DNA of 14,589 bases from JAKLKS01 sp964370855. Lineage in GTDB: Bacteria; Planctomycetota; JAJSAM01; JAKLKS01. Below are positions 6,038 through 14,020 of this stretch, in pieces (position 1 is the stretch's first letter; the number at the start of each line of letters is the position of its first letter). The notes under the pieces are model-generated. The model did not search any database. It saw only the letters and a list, made by a program, of their open reading frames with translations, and was not told the DNA's origin. Location of the stretch: assembly GCA_964370855.1 (NCBI GenBank), contig CAYJMF010000110.1, forward strand, positions 1 through 14,589. Reading direction: 5' to 3'. The translations under genes were made by a program, and so were the position numbers.

Positions 6038-7785
6038 GAGGCCGCCTCGATCTCGCCCTGGAGGCGCTGGAGCGCGGCGAGGGCCGCGTAGCGGCCGCCG
6101 AGGGCGAGGAGCTCCTCGTGGGTGCCGCGCTCGACGACGGCGCCGTCCTCGAGGAAGAGGATCTCGTCGGCGTGGCGGGCGGCGGCGACGCGGTGGCTCA
6201 CCATGAGGGTGGTGCGGCCGCGGATGGCGCCCTCGAGGTTGGCGAGGATCTCCTTTTCGGTGCTCGCGTCCACGGCGGAGAGGCAGTCGTCGAGGAGGAG
6301 GACCCGCGCGTCCATGGCGAGGGCGCGGGCGATGGCGACGCGCTGCTTCTGGCCCCCGGAGAGGTTGACGCCCCGCTCGCCGAGCATGGTGGCGTACCCG
6401 TCGGGGAAGCGCTCCACGTCCACGGAGATGCGGGACGCCTCGGCGGCCCGGCGGGCGGCGCCCGGGGGCGGACCGTCCTCGAAGCCCCAGCCGATGTTCT
6501 CCTCGATGGTGGTGGAGAAGAGGAACGTCTCCTGCGGGACGACGGCCACGGCGCGGCGGAGGTCGGCGAGCCGGATGCGGTTGACGTCCACGCCGTCGAG
6601 GAACACCTTCCCGTCGGGGACGGGGTAGAGGCGGGGGACGAGGGAGAGAAGCGTGCTCTTGCCGCCGCCCGTGGGGCCGATGATCGCGAGGGACTTCCCC
6701 GCGGGCACGCGGAGGGAGACGCCGCGGAGCGCCGGCCTCCCCGTCCCGAAGGCGAAGGTCAGGTCGCGGATCTCGACGTCCCCGCGGACGGCGGGGAGGG
6801 GGACGGCGTCGGGGGCGTCGGCCACGTCGGGCCGCGCGTCGAGGACCGCGTTGATGCGGTCCATGGAGGCGGCACCCCTCTGGAAGAGGGCGACGACCCA
6901 GCCGAGGGAGATCATCGGCCAGAGCAGCATCAGGTTGTAGGCGTTGAAGGCGATGAACTCGCCCATGGTCATCTCGCCCCGGGCGACCATGCCGCCGCCC
7001 ACCCAGAGGATGACGAGCATGCCCGCCCCCTCGAGGAGGTAGAAGACGGGGCCCATGTAGACGCGGGTGCGGACGTAGGCGAGCACGCGGCGCATGTATT
7101 CGTCGCCCTGGGCGCGGAAGGCCTCGACCTCAGCCTCCTCGCGGGCGTAGGACTTGATCACCCGGACGCCGGCGAAGGACTCCTGCGCACGGGTCGCCAG
7201 GTCCGCCAGTCCGTCCTGCATCCTCACGCTGGCGCGGTGGACGAGGGGGGAGAGGAACTTCGTCGCCGACGCGGTGACGGCCATGGGGATCAGCACCAGC
7301 AGGGTGAGGCGGGGGCTGAAGCTCCACATGACGGCGAGGGAGAGGGGGACGGCGACGGCGGTGTTCCCGAGGTACATGACGCCGGGGCCCACGGGCATGC
7401 GGACCGCCTCGACGTCGGCGGTGACGCGGCTCAGGATGTCGCCGGTGCTGGCCCGGTCGAACCAGCCGAAGTGGAGCCGTGCGAGGTGCTCGAAGATGCG
7501 CGAGCGGAGCTCCGCCTCCATCCTGCGGCTGACCCCCACGATGATCCAGCGCATCCAGTACTGGGTGACCGCGCGCAGCGCGACGACGCCGATGAGGATC
7601 CAGACCATGCGGTGGAGGACGGCGAGGTCCGGGAAGGGCCCGAGCTGGAGGGAGTCCACGGACCGCTGCACGAGGAGGGGCACCGTGATGTGGGCGAGCT
7701 GGGTGACGAGGATGCAGAGGAACCCGACGTAGAGCGCGGGCCGGTGGCGGCGGAGGATCTCCAGGACGGGGCGGAAGCGGCGCAT
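6034..7785 (-). CDS. Heterodimeric ABC exporter, half with degenerate catalytic site (MdlA-type)
   Basis: A 583-aa ABC exporter half: transmembrane domain about 15-305, nucleotide-binding domain about 335-580. Walker A is GPTGGGKS (370-377), the Q-loop is VVPQETFLF (Gln418), the signature LSGGQKQR is intact (475-482), and His531 is present. Walker B runs VLLLDD (495-500), so Asp500 replaces the catalytic Glu, followed by CLSAVD. This is typical of MdlA, YheI or TM287-type subunits whose own ATP site is inactive. It pairs with the downstream half, whose start overlaps its stop by four bases. The ATG at 7785 is the first start after an in-frame stop; the bases before it are C-rich with no Shine-Dalgarno sequence, so the start may be leaderless or weakly translated. 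The 29-bp inverted repeat lies about 70 bases upstream, between this gene and the radical SAM gene. Confidence 0.93.
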   Translation of the reverse strand: MRRFRPVLEILRRHRPALYVGFLCILVTQLAHITVPLLVQRSVDSLQLGPFPDLAVLHRMVWILIGVVALRAVTQYWMRWIIVGVSRRMEAELRSRIFEHLARLHFGWFDRASTGDILSRVTADVEAVRMPVGPGVMYLGNTAVAVPLSLAVMWSFSPRLTLLVLIPMAVTASATKFLSPLVHRASVRMQDGLADLATRAQESFAGVRVIKSYAREEAEVEAFRAQGDEYMRRVLAYVRTRVYMGPVFYLLEGAGMLVILWVGGGMVARGEMTMGEFIAFNAYNLMLLWPMISLGWVVALFQRGAASMDRINAVLDARPDVADAPDAVPLPAVRGDVEIRDLTFAFGTGRPALRGVSLRVPAGKSLAIIGPTGGGKSTLLSLVPRLYPVPDGKVFLDGVDVNRIRLADLRRAVAVVPQETFLFSTTIEENIGWGFEDGPPPGAARRAAEASRISVDVERFPDGYATMLGERGVNLSGGQKQRVAIARALAMDARVLLLDDCLSAVDASTEKEILANLEGAIRGRTTLMVSHRVAAARHADEILFLEDGAVVERGTHEELLALGGRYAALAALQRLQGEIEAAS

Positions 7786-7854
7786 CGGGGGAGGTTACGG
7801 CCGCGCGTCCCGCGCGTTCACCTTTCCGCGGCGGGGCCGGGCGGCGAAGAGGCA

Positions 7855-7945
7855 GGGACGTTCCCAAGTTATAAAGTTATTCCCCAACCGCATCCCGGAC
7901 CGCCGAAGCAGGTGGAGGAATAACTTTATAACTTGAGAACGTCCC
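7855..7945. repeat. 29-bp inverted repeat (REP/MITE-like) at the end of the radical SAM gene
   Basis: The left arm (7855-7883) and right arm (7917-7945) are reverse complements at 28 of 29 positions, separated by 33 bases. Each arm contains the AT-rich core AAGTTATAAAGTTATTCC next to GGGACGTTC, unlike the surrounding GC-rich DNA. The element lies inside the last codons of the radical SAM gene: the right arm encodes GTFSSYKVIP and the left arm supplies the stop. A near-perfect long inverted repeat of this size fits a repetitive extragenic palindrome pair or a tiny non-autonomous element; no transposase is in the window. It could also fold as an mRNA hairpin ending the transcript. Confidence 0.8.
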
Positions 7946-9826
7946 CGCCTTGCCGCGCTGCTTCTTGAAGGTGAGGATGGCGGGGCCGCACTCCTTGACC
8001 TTGATGCCGCAGCGGTTGCACTTCTCGATCATGCAGAAGCCCGTGGTCTCGCCGCGCTCGGCCTTCAGCTTCTCGTCCACGTGGTAGGCGCGCTTCACGC
8101 CCCCCTTGACGTGGTCCCAGGGGAGCCACTCCTCGACGGTGCGCTCCCGGTGGTTGAAGAAGTGCGGGTCCACGCCGGCCTCGCGGAACGCCTCGTCCCA
8201 GGCCGCCGGCCGGAAGTGCTCGTCCCAGGCGTCGAACCTCGCCCCGCGCCGGAAGGCGCCGAGCACCGCCGCCCCGACGCGCCGGTCGCCGCGGGAGAGG
8301 ACCCCCTCGAGGAGGCTCCGCTCCACGTCGTGGATGCGCACCTTGATGCGCCGGTTCCCCCGCGCCGCGTCGCGCACGATGTTCCCCCGCCGCCGCAGCT
8401 CGTCGGCGGGCGGCATGGCGTGCCACTGGAAGGGGGTGTGGGGCTTCGGCACGAAGTTGGACACGGAGACCGTCGCGTCCTTGGGCCCGACGCCGGCCCT
8501 GCGGCCGACCTCGCTGCAGGCGATCCCCATGTCCACGATGCCGCGCACGTCCTCGTCGGTCTCCGTCGGGAGCCCGACCATGAAGTAGAGCTTCACGGAG
8601 CTCCAGCCCCGCCGGTAGGCCTCCTCGACGCCGGCGAAGAGGTGGTCGTTGCGGATGTCCTTGTTGACGACCTTCCGCAGGCGGTCGGTGCCCACCTCCG
8701 GCGCGATGGTGAGGGAGGAGCGCCTCACCCCCTCGATGAGGCCCGGCACGAGCTTCAGCGTCTCGTTCACCCGCAGGCTCGGGATGGCGACGCTCACCCG
8801 CTTCCCCCGGAACTCCTCGTGGAGGCGCCCCGACAGTTCGACGAGGTCCGGGTAGTCCGCCGTCGAGAGGGAGACCAGGGAGATCTCGTCGTAGCCGGTG
8901 TTGGCGTAGGTCTCCCGCGCGAGGCGCAGCAGCGTGTCCACGCTGCGCAACCGCTGCGAGCGCTTGATCATCCCCGCCTGGCAGAACCGGCATCCCTGCG
9001 TGCAGCCCCGCATCACCTCCAGCGAGATGCGGTCGTGGATGCTCTCGGCGTAGGGGACCACGGGCCGCGTCGGGTAGTAGGCGTCCTCCAGGGAGGGGAC
9101 GTGCACCTCGAGCACCTTCTCCGGCGCGCGCGCCTCGAGGACCTCCATCCCGGCCATGGTCCCGTCCCGGTGGAAGACCGGCCGGTAGAACTCCGGCGCG
9201 TACCACCCCGGCACCCGCGCGACGATCTCGAGGAGCGTGTCCCGGCGCGAGAGCCCGCCCCGGCGGCACTCCTTGAAGACGTCCACCAGCGCCGGGAGGG
9301 CGTCCTCGCCGTCCCCGATGCAGAAGAGGTCCACGAAGTCCGCCATGGGCTCCGGCGAGGCCGCCCCGTCCCCGCCGGCCAGCACCAGGGGGTCCTCCTC
9401 GCCGCGGTCGCGGCGGAGGAGCGGGATGCCCCCGAGGTCCAGCATGTTCAGCAGGTTCGTGTTGCTGAGTTCGTAGGAGAGGGAGAAGCCGAGGAGGTCG
9501 AAGCCCCGCAGCGGCGTGTGGCTCTCCAGGGAGAAGAGGGGGACCGAGGAGGCCCGCAAGGCCGCCTCCATGTCGGGCCACGGGCAGAAGACCCGCTCCG
9601 CCCAGCAGTCGGGCCGCTCGTTGAGGATCCCGTAGAGCACCCGGAGCCCGAGGTGGCTCATCCCGATGGCGTAGGTGTCGGGGAAGGCGAGGGCGACCCG
9701 GACCTCCACGGACCGGGGGTCCTTCACCACCTGGTTGCGCTCGCCGCCCACGTACTGCGCCGGCTTCTCGACCCGGTCGAGCAGGGCCTCGACGCGGTTC
9801 CAGACGGAGGGCAGTGGGGGGGCCAC
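7877..9826 (-). CDS. B12-binding-type radical SAM protein (TIGR03960-like)
   Basis: A 649-aa protein of the uncharacterised radical SAM family usually found beside or fused to a DUF2344 protein. The N-terminal part begins with the family-typical VEKPAQYVGGERN (19-31) and a cobalamin-binding-like alpha/beta domain (about 40-200). The 4Fe-4S motif CTQGCRFC (275-282) is a proper CxxxCxxC, followed by Elp3-like barrel motifs (TIAPEVGTDRLR at 373-384, KLYFMVGLPTE at 412-422). A C-terminal Cys group (598, 603, 606, 613) may bind metal. No DUF2344 gene is present. The GTG at 9826 is the best start: conserved residues begin about 10 codons in, and a TACAAT box lies nine bases upstream, suggesting a leaderless message. 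The last ~25 residues come from the inverted repeat at 7855-7945, so the original end may have been replaced. The reaction is unknown. Confidence 0.88.
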   Translation of the reverse strand: MAPPLPSVWNRVEALLDRVEKPAQYVGGERNQVVKDPRSVEVRVALAFPDTYAIGMSHLGLRVLYGILNERPDCWAERVFCPWPDMEAALRASSVPLFSLESHTPLRGFDLLGFSLSYELSNTNLLNMLDLGGIPLLRRDRGEEDPLVLAGGDGAASPEPMADFVDLFCIGDGEDALPALVDVFKECRRGGLSRRDTLLEIVARVPGWYAPEFYRPVFHRDGTMAGMEVLEARAPEKVLEVHVPSLEDAYYPTRPVVPYAESIHDRISLEVMRGCTQGCRFCQAGMIKRSQRLRSVDTLLRLARETYANTGYDEISLVSLSTADYPDLVELSGRLHEEFRGKRVSVAIPSLRVNETLKLVPGLIEGVRRSSLTIAPEVGTDRLRKVVNKDIRNDHLFAGVEEAYRRGWSSVKLYFMVGLPTETDEDVRGIVDMGIACSEVGRRAGVGPKDATVSVSNFVPKPHTPFQWHAMPPADELRRRGNIVRDAARGNRRIKVRIHDVERSLLEGVLSRGDRRVGAAVLGAFRRGARFDAWDEHFRPAAWDEAFREAGVDPHFFNHRERTVEEWLPWDHVKGGVKRAYHVDEKLKAERGETTGFCMIEKCNRCGIKVKECGPAILTFKKQRGKAGTFSSYKVIPPPASAVRDAVGE

Positions 9827-9835
9827 GGGGGGGGG

Positions 9836-9841
9836 ATTGTA
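9836..9841 (-). promoter_or_regulatory. Probable -10 box of the radical SAM gene
   Basis: TACAAT on the minus strand is followed by nine C residues and then the GTG start codon. Transcription would begin at or very near the GTG, giving a leaderless or nearly leaderless mRNA; there is no Shine-Dalgarno sequence. The same hexamer precedes gcdH. No convincing -35 box is seen. Confidence 0.45.
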
Positions 9842-9886
9842 GCGGGAACGGGTCCGGGGCGGGGAAACGCGCGCCCTGGAAAGAGA

Positions 9887-9917
9887 AAGAGAGCCCGGTG
9901 CGGGGCCGGGCTCTCTT
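9887..9917 (-). terminator. Terminator-like hairpin
   Basis: AAGAGAGCCCGG (9887-9898) and CCGGGCTCTCTT (9906-9917) form a perfect 12-bp stem with a 7-base loop. On the minus strand it is followed by the pyrimidine run TCTCTTTCC, a modest U-rich tail. It would end the transcript of the secreted SUMF1-like gene about 290 bases past that stop and insulate the radical SAM promoter. Confidence 0.65.
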
Positions 9918-10092
9918 CTGAAGCTACAGGGCCCGGGTGCAATCGGGTTCCTGGCCGCCGGAATGGGGTCGCGTTGCCGCTTCCTCGCTCCTTTGGCCGC
10001 CCGGGTCCTGCTGGTGGCCGGGACACCCCGGCTGAACACCGGGGGGCAGAAGAACAAAGACCGTGCCCGATGGCGGGGGTGGCTTGGTTTGC

Positions 10093-10121
10093 CACAACTC
10101 GTTTATTTTAAACGAGTTGTG
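10093..10121. repeat. 13-bp perfect AT-rich palindrome
   Basis: CACAACTCGTTTA (10093-10105) and TAAACGAGTTGTG (10109-10121) are perfect reverse complements around TTT. It is AT-rich against a GC-rich background and has no following T-tract. In layout (11-13-bp arms, 3-base centre) it resembles the palindrome at 2442-2473, but the arm sequence differs. It may be an operator, a dispersed palindromic repeat or an mRNA-stabilising hairpin; no neighbouring regulator gene favours one of these. Confidence 0.7.
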
Positions 10122-10207
10122 ATATCTTTCGCCGTTCCGCGCCAAGCCGTTCCCGGGAGCCGAGCGATCCTGATGCAGCAGGTCGAGCGGAAACGCACCG
10201 GACCCGT

Positions 10208-12874
10208 TTACTTCGGGGGGATCTCCTGCGGCTTCTTCTCCGGGGGGCTCTCGTCCGGCTTCTTCTCCCCGGCGGTCAGGATCGTGGCCCTCCAGGGGGA
10301 CGCCGGGTTCCCCGCCGGGAACTCCGCGGCCTGGAGCTTCAGCCGGAACTCGTACCAGTCCGACTTGCCCTCCACGGGGATGTAGAACCCGAGTTCCACG
10401 TCCCCGGAGGTGGTGTCGAACTTCGAGAAGGGGGTGCCCGGCCTTGCGACCTTCTTGAACTCCAGGCAGTCCTTCGGGAGGATGACGAGGGGCGGTTCGA
10501 GGAGCACGCTTCCCCCGGGGGCCGAGGTCCCGACGCCGCCGACCCGGGCCTCCCAGAGCACCGCCCGCTTCTCCTGCTGCCACTGGACCATGCCGAGGAA
10601 GAGCCCCTCGGGGTGGTCGGCGCCCTTCAGGAACCCGGGGCCGTAGCTGGCCACGGAGACCTTCTTCGTCGTGACCATCACGGGCTCCGGATCGGGGTCG
10701 GCCTCCGGCTCCTCCGGCTCCTCCGCGGGGGCGTCGTCGGGCTTGTGCTCCTCGGGCTTCCCTCCCTCGGGGGGGGGAGGCGGTGCTTCGGTGCCGCCCT
10801 TCTTCTTCTTGTCCCCGCCCTTGGGGGAAACGAGAAGGGCCGACGGACCGTCCATCTTCTTCCCGTCCTCGGGTGGAGGAGGGTCCTCCTTCTTCCCGTC
10901 CTTCTTCGCGTCCTCCTCCGCCTTGGCGGCCTCCTCGGCCGCCTTCTTCCGCTCCTCCCACATCTTGTGGGCGAGTTCCCAGGCCTCCTTCGCCCGCTTG
11001 AGATCGTCCCCCTGGAGGGGGACCTCCTTCCAGGTGGAGGCGTGCACCTCCCCCTTGATCTCCATCCCCTCGGTCATGTGGAGCAGCCCGAAGAAGGGGA
11101 TGTCGCGGGGCTCGCGGGTCTCCCCCTTGCCGCTCTCGGGGTCCGTCACGGGCCGGTCGGCGGCCTTGCGGAGCGCCCCGATGTCCCTGAAGGGGACTCC
11201 GTCGGCGGGGACGAGGCAGAGGCTGTAGGCGCGGCCGAGGTGGAAGACCTTCCCCGTGGGGTCCGAGGCCGGGGAGGCCGCGGCGTCCCAGGCGACCTCG
11301 TTCAGCAGCTCGATGCCCGCGGCCTGCTCGATGGCGAGGCCCACGAACACCGGCATGCGGGTCTTCGCGTCGATCTCCCCGGGGAGGATGGGGAGATCCC
11401 GGTTCAGGTCCACGGCCGTCTGGGCGGCGTGGGAGGCGGCGCTCGCGCCGGGCATGGGGTAGCGGGCCATGCGGAAGCCCCCCGTCGCGTACCGGGCGTA
11501 GGCGGGCAGGGGGTTCTGGTGGATGAGGGTCTTGCGGATGGTGGCGCAGAGGAAGATGTCCCGGTCGAGGGCGTTCCCGCCGCGGAAGATCTGGGACTTC
11601 GCCTGCAGCCACACGGACTTGGAGTCGGTGCCCGGGTAGGGGAAGAGCGGCGTGGAGACCCACTCGTCGGCGTTGCCGAGGAGGTCCATGGCGCCGCTGG
11701 GGGCCTTCCCGAAGGGGAAGAGCCCCACGGGGTAGGTGGGGATCTCCAGGTTGTTGGGGTCCTCGATCTCCTTCGCACCGACGATCCACTCGCAGCGCGC
11801 CTTCTCCTCCGGCGAGAGGGTGCCGCCGTTGCCGGGATTCTTCCGCAGCGCCTCCTCGTGCTTCGCGAGCTTCTTCTTCGCCTCCTCCTGCGCCAGCTGG
11901 AGCTGCGTGTTGAAGCCCGACCAGGCCATGCCCAGGGGCTCGAACTCCCCCGTCGGCCAGGGCTCGCCCTTCGGACCCCGGGCGGCGGCCTCCCACTGGA
12001 TCTCCGTGGGGACGTGGCAGCCGAAGAACTCCGCGCAGGCGACGGCGTCCACGAGGGAGATGCCGGTGACGGGATGGTCGCCGGTGCCGGGCAGGGGGGC
12101 GTCCCGGAGCGACTTCTTCTCGCGGCCCTCCTCCGTCTTCCCCTTCACGCGCCAGGTGCCGGGGACGGTGTAGCGGTAGGCGAGGATCTTCGCCCCCGGC
12201 GGCAGGGGGAGGTTCTGGAAGGCCTCGCGGGGGGGGCGCTTCTCCCCCGCGGCGCGGACGGGATTGAGGGTCTCCTCGTTGAGGTCGTAGAGCCCCTCCC
12301 AGTCCACGGCCACGGGGAAGATCCACTTGCCGCCACGGTCCTGGATCTTCGGCTGGAGGAGGAACTCCTTGGAGATGGCGTCCAGGGTGCGGGCGCCGGG
12401 CCTGTCCTTCTGGGGGACGACCACCTCCACGCGCCCGGTCTGCCTGAGGAAGTGGTGGTACTGGGCGTTGGTGACCTCGTACTTCCCGATGAAGAAGGAG
12501 GCGAGGACGACCTCGAACTCCCCCACGGTGGGGGAGAGCTCCGCCTCGATGGACTGCTCGACCCCGGGCGTGCGGCCGAGGACGCTCCAGGCGATGAGCT
12601 CCCGGAAGCCCCAGTTCTTCTTGTCCCCGTTCCGGACCATGCCGATGCGCACCTTGCCGCCGGGAACGAGGAGCAGCCCCGCGGGGGGGGCCAGGGCGGG
12701 GGCCTTCTCGGCGGCGGCGGGCTTCGGCGCCGCCGGCGGCTCCTTCTCGGGGGCGGGGGGGGTCTCCGGCCCGGGGGCCGGGGGAGGGGCGTCCTGGGCG
12801 CCGCACCTGACGGGGATCACGAGGGCGGCGGCGAGGAGGGCGGCGCCGTAGGCGGCGGTTCGGGAGAAGCGCAT
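10208..12874 (-). CDS. Secreted sulfatase-modifying-factor (SUMF1/FGE-fold) protein with C-terminal extension
   Basis: An 888-aa predicted exported protein. Residues 1-27 are a signal peptide (MRFSRTAAYG, hydrophobic AALLAAALVI, probable cleavage near CGA-QD), followed by a Pro/Ala/Glu linker (28-65). Residues 66-471 match the formylglycine-generating-enzyme/SUMF1 fold: FFIGKYEVTNAQYHHFL (127-143), HPVTGISLVDAVACAEFFG (267-285), PTEIQWEAAARG (289-300), YPVGLFPFG with MDLLGNADEW (381-405), FRGG (430-433) and GFRMAR (466-471). Insertions around 148-260 and 325-375 enlarge the fold. The paired active-site cysteines of true FGE after RGG(S/N) are not seen (only Cys443), so aerobic formylglycine formation is doubtful. 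Next come a charged coiled-coil-like segment (624-660), a Lys/Pro/Glu/Asp-rich linker (660-732) and an unrecognised C-terminal domain (735-888). ATG 12874 is chosen for the signal peptide and GGAGG ten bases upstream. Confidence 0.85.
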   Translation of the reverse strand: MRFSRTAAYGAALLAAALVIPVRCGAQDAPPPAPGPETPPAPEKEPPAAPKPAAAEKAPALAPPAGLLLVPGGKVRIGMVRNGDKKNWGFRELIAWSVLGRTPGVEQSIEAELSPTVGEFEVVLASFFIGKYEVTNAQYHHFLRQTGRVEVVVPQKDRPGARTLDAISKEFLLQPKIQDRGGKWIFPVAVDWEGLYDLNEETLNPVRAAGEKRPPREAFQNLPLPPGAKILAYRYTVPGTWRVKGKTEEGREKKSLRDAPLPGTGDHPVTGISLVDAVACAEFFGCHVPTEIQWEAAARGPKGEPWPTGEFEPLGMAWSGFNTQLQLAQEEAKKKLAKHEEALRKNPGNGGTLSPEEKARCEWIVGAKEIEDPNNLEIPTYPVGLFPFGKAPSGAMDLLGNADEWVSTPLFPYPGTDSKSVWLQAKSQIFRGGNALDRDIFLCATIRKTLIHQNPLPAYARYATGGFRMARYPMPGASAASHAAQTAVDLNRDLPILPGEIDAKTRMPVFVGLAIEQAAGIELLNEVAWDAAASPASDPTGKVFHLGRAYSLCLVPADGVPFRDIGALRKAADRPVTDPESGKGETREPRDIPFFGLLHMTEGMEIKGEVHASTWKEVPLQGDDLKRAKEAWELAHKMWEERKKAAEEAAKAEEDAKKDGKKEDPPPPEDGKKMDGPSALLVSPKGGDKKKKGGTEAPPPPPEGGKPEEHKPDDAPAEEPEEPEADPDPEPVMVTTKKVSVASYGPGFLKGADHPEGLFLGMVQWQQEKRAVLWEARVGGVGTSAPGGSVLLEPPLVILPKDCLEFKKVARPGTPFSKFDTTSGDVELGFYIPVEGKSDWYEFRLKLQAAEFPAGNPASPWRATILTAGEKKPDESPPEKKPQEIPPK

Positions 12875-13203
12875 GGAGAGGAATCCTCCGGGCGGCGCAC
12901 GCGGGGCCCCTGCGGCACCGGCGTTGCGACCGCGGGAACCCCTCCATCCTAGCAGGAACTCCACGGGCCGGAGGGGAAAGGGCCGGGCCGTCGGGCGGCC
13001 GCCGACGGGAGTACGGAAGGGTCCCGCGGCGGTCCCCCCTTCGGGAATCGGTTTCGCGGGCCGATACTCAACTAGTAGGAGGTTTTTCCGAAAACCTACC
13101 GATATAAGGGAGTCGGTGCGGACCGACGGGACGCGCAGGAAACCAACCACCGGGGGCAGGCAGCCCCGGCCCGGGCGAGGGTCCGGGAGAGGGAGAAGGC
13201 GAG
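12875..13203. promoter_or_regulatory. Divergent promoter region with hairpin
   Basis: This 329-bp gap separates the minus-strand SUMF1-like gene from the plus-strand LysM gene and must hold both promoters. An AT-richer patch at 13064-13110 contains a hairpin, GGTTTT (13081-13086) and AAAACC (13091-13096) around TCCG, extended by GTA/TAC past a GGA bulge. TATAAG at 13103-13108 is a candidate -10 for the LysM gene, and minus-strand TTGAGT (13066-13071) a candidate -35 for the other. Both box calls are weak. The SUMF1-like gene's GGAGG lies within a small self-complementary GAGGATTCCTC. Confidence 0.4.
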
Positions 13204-13965
13204 ATGAGCACGCTGGAGAAGTTCGGCATCCTGGTCATCCTCATCCTGGTGGTCGTCATCGGGGTGGTGGCGGTCTGGGGCGTGGGCGGCGAGGAGGGGG
13301 CCAACCCCTTCGATCAGGGTCGCGGGGACGCCGTCGCCGTGGAGCCCTCCGAAGGGCCCGACGCCGTCGGCCCGTCCGCGGACCTCCCGCCCTGGCCGGG
13401 CAGCACCGGCCCCTCGGCGGCCCAGACGCCCCCGGCCCCCGTCCCGCCCCCGGCCATCGACACCCCCGTCACGCCCCCCGGCGGCGCCCTCGCCGTGAAG
13501 CCCCCCGTGGAGCCCGCCCCGGCGCCGGTCCCGGGGACGACCTACACCGTCAGGAAGGGGGACACGCTGACGAAGATCGCCGCCGCCACCCTCGGCGACG
13601 GGAACAAGTGGCAGCTCATCGTGGACGTCAACACCGGCCTGGACCCCCGCCGGCTGAAGATCGGCCAGGTCCTCCGGATCCCCGGTTCCGGCGCCGTGCT
13701 GGCCAACGCCCCCGTGCCGCCGCCGTCGAACACCCTCCCCTCGAACAGCCCCCGGGTGAACACCTTCGTGAACCCCGACGACGGCCCCTCGGGCACCCCC
13801 GGCGGCGTCCGCGAGGTCGAGGTGCAGAAGGGGGACTCCTACTACAAGCTGGCGGAGAAGTACCTCGGCGACGGCTCCAAGTGGAGGAGCCTGATGAAGC
13901 TGAACAACATCGACGAGAAGTCCCTCCGCCCCGGCATGAAGGTGAAGCTCCCCGCCGCGGAATAA
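13204..13965 (+). CDS. Membrane-anchored protein with two LysM domains
   Basis: A 253-aa single-pass protein. Residues 7-27 are one strongly hydrophobic helix (GILVILILVVVIGVVAVWGV) after a short charged N-terminus, with no cleavage motif, so it is probably an uncleaved anchor with the rest outside the cytoplasm. A Pro/Ala-rich linker (about 50-110) leads to LysM domain 1 (113-160: YTVRKGDTLTKIA, then LKIGQVLRIP) and, after a second linker, LysM domain 2 (203-250: VEVQKGDSYYKLAEKYLGDG, then LRPGMKVKLP). LysM domains bind N-acetylglucosamine-containing glycans, chiefly peptidoglycan. There is no catalytic domain, so it is probably a wall-binding or scaffold protein. ATG 13204 is preceded by purine-rich GAGAAGGCGAG. 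It is divergent from the secreted SUMF1-like gene. Domain calls are firm; the specific role is unknown. Confidence 0.9.
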   Translation: MSTLEKFGILVILILVVVIGVVAVWGVGGEEGANPFDQGRGDAVAVEPSEGPDAVGPSADLPPWPGSTGPSAAQTPPAPVPPPAIDTPVTPPGGALAVKPPVEPAPAPVPGTTYTVRKGDTLTKIAAATLGDGNKWQLIVDVNTGLDPRRLKIGQVLRIPGSGAVLANAPVPPPSNTLPSNSPRVNTFVNPDDGPSGTPGGVREVEVQKGDSYYKLAEKYLGDGSKWRSLMKLNNIDEKSLRPGMKVKLPAAE

Positions 13966-14010
13966 CCACCGAGACTCTGAGGCCCGGGCGCCGGACCGCG
14001 CGAGCGGACG

Positions 14011-14020
14011 NNNNNNNNNN
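14011..14020. other. Assembly gap (10 N)
   Basis: Exactly ten N followed by CCCAAAAA and a long C run: a scaffold join of arbitrary written length. Continuity across it is not proven. Confidence 0.97.

Larger units (their letters stand above)
9827..10207. other. 381-bp intergenic region
   Basis: No gene is supported here between two minus-strand genes. It holds, from right to left, the 13-bp palindrome at 10093-10121, a small GC hairpin (CCCCGG...CCGGGG, 10025-10043), the terminator-like hairpin at 9887-9917, and the TACAAT box at 9836-9841. Nine consecutive C residues (minus strand, 9827-9835) stand directly before the radical SAM start. Confidence 0.6.

Noticed and set aside
9827..10057. 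N-terminal extension of the radical SAM protein to 10057
   Set aside because: It crosses a terminator-like hairpin and a -10 box, is Arg/Pro-rich, and the family-typical start lies just after GTG 9826.
12875..13150. N-terminal extension of the SUMF1-like protein to 13150
   Set aside because: It would bury a clear signal peptide that begins at ATG 12874, which has its own GGAGG site.
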